Assembly: GCA_016926695.1 (NCBI GenBank)
Contig: JAFGOB010000110.1
Location: forward strand, 1 to 13,760
Length of the DNA: 13,760 nt
Origin: Dehalococcoidales bacterium
GTDB lineage: Bacteria; Chloroflexota; Dehalococcoidia; Dehalococcoidales; UBA3254
Direction: 5' to 3'
Of this stretch, positions 13,690 to 13,760 are shown in pieces. The notes beneath the pieces were generated by a model. The model did not search any database, was not told where the DNA came from, and was given only the letters and a program-made list of their open reading frames with translations. A program made the position numbers and the translations under genes. Position 1 is the first letter of the stretch; the number at the start of each line of letters is the position of its first letter.

Positions 13690-13760
13690 ACCGGATATAG
13701 CTTTAGTTGTGTGACCATCTAGATTCAAGATAGGCGGTTTGTTTGGATTATGTGTATACA

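Noticed and set aside
1..13760. CRISPR array, tRNA, rRNA, toxin-antitoxin or defence cluster
   Set aside because: No regular repeat-spacer pattern, no cloverleaf or rRNA-like sequence and no paired small toxin-antitoxin genes were seen on either strand.

Overview
The window reads as ordinary chromosomal sequence of an anaerobic-type bacterium with roughly balanced base composition. Probably it is a fragment from a Chloroflexota (Dehalococcoidia-like) genome or a similar environmental lineage. This rests only on gene content and protein style: a menaquinone pair, a DUF2284 metal protein, a SAM hydrolase, a TrkH/TrkA pair, short intergenic gaps and frequent TTG starts. Firmicutes or deltaproteobacteria cannot be excluded.

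Layout. (1) 1-431: an imperfect REP-like hairpin followed by a lone GIY-YIG endonuclease gene on the + strand. (2) 490-3698, minus strand: a compact ABC-2 exporter operon (ATPase, then two permeases) with a plausible promoter and a leader containing two stem-loops. (3) 3928-10488, minus strand: six housekeeping genes in transcription order: DUF2284 cysteine-rich protein, fabF, recJ, a SAM hydrolase (DUF62), a menA-like prenyltransferase and a menG/ubiE methyltransferase. fabF and recJ are 11 bp apart, and the SAM hydrolase and menA are 33 bp apart. (4) 10784-12932, + strand: trkH and trkA, one base apart, forming a K+ uptake channel and its nucleotide-binding regulator. (5) 12933-13760: about 830 bases without an intact gene. 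It holds a decayed REP-associated (Y1/HUH) transposase on the minus strand, a REP-type palindrome inside that relic, and three TTCCGG units spaced exactly 23 bp apart.

How the parts fit. menA and menG would catalyse the last two steps of menaquinone synthesis. The neighbouring SAM hydrolase consumes the methyl donor that menG uses, which is suggestive but unproven. The ABC operon is a self-contained exporter of unknown substrate. TrkH and TrkA act together at the membrane. The two window edges both carry small single-domain nuclease genes beside REP-like palindromes (GIY-YIG on the left, a RAYT relic on the right).

I found no clear new defence or secondary-metabolite system. The observations most worth a second look are the REP/GIY-YIG pairing, the RAYT relic with its palindrome, the 23-bp phased repeats, the missing canonical start codon upstream of menG, and the degenerate nucleotide-binding loop of TrkA.
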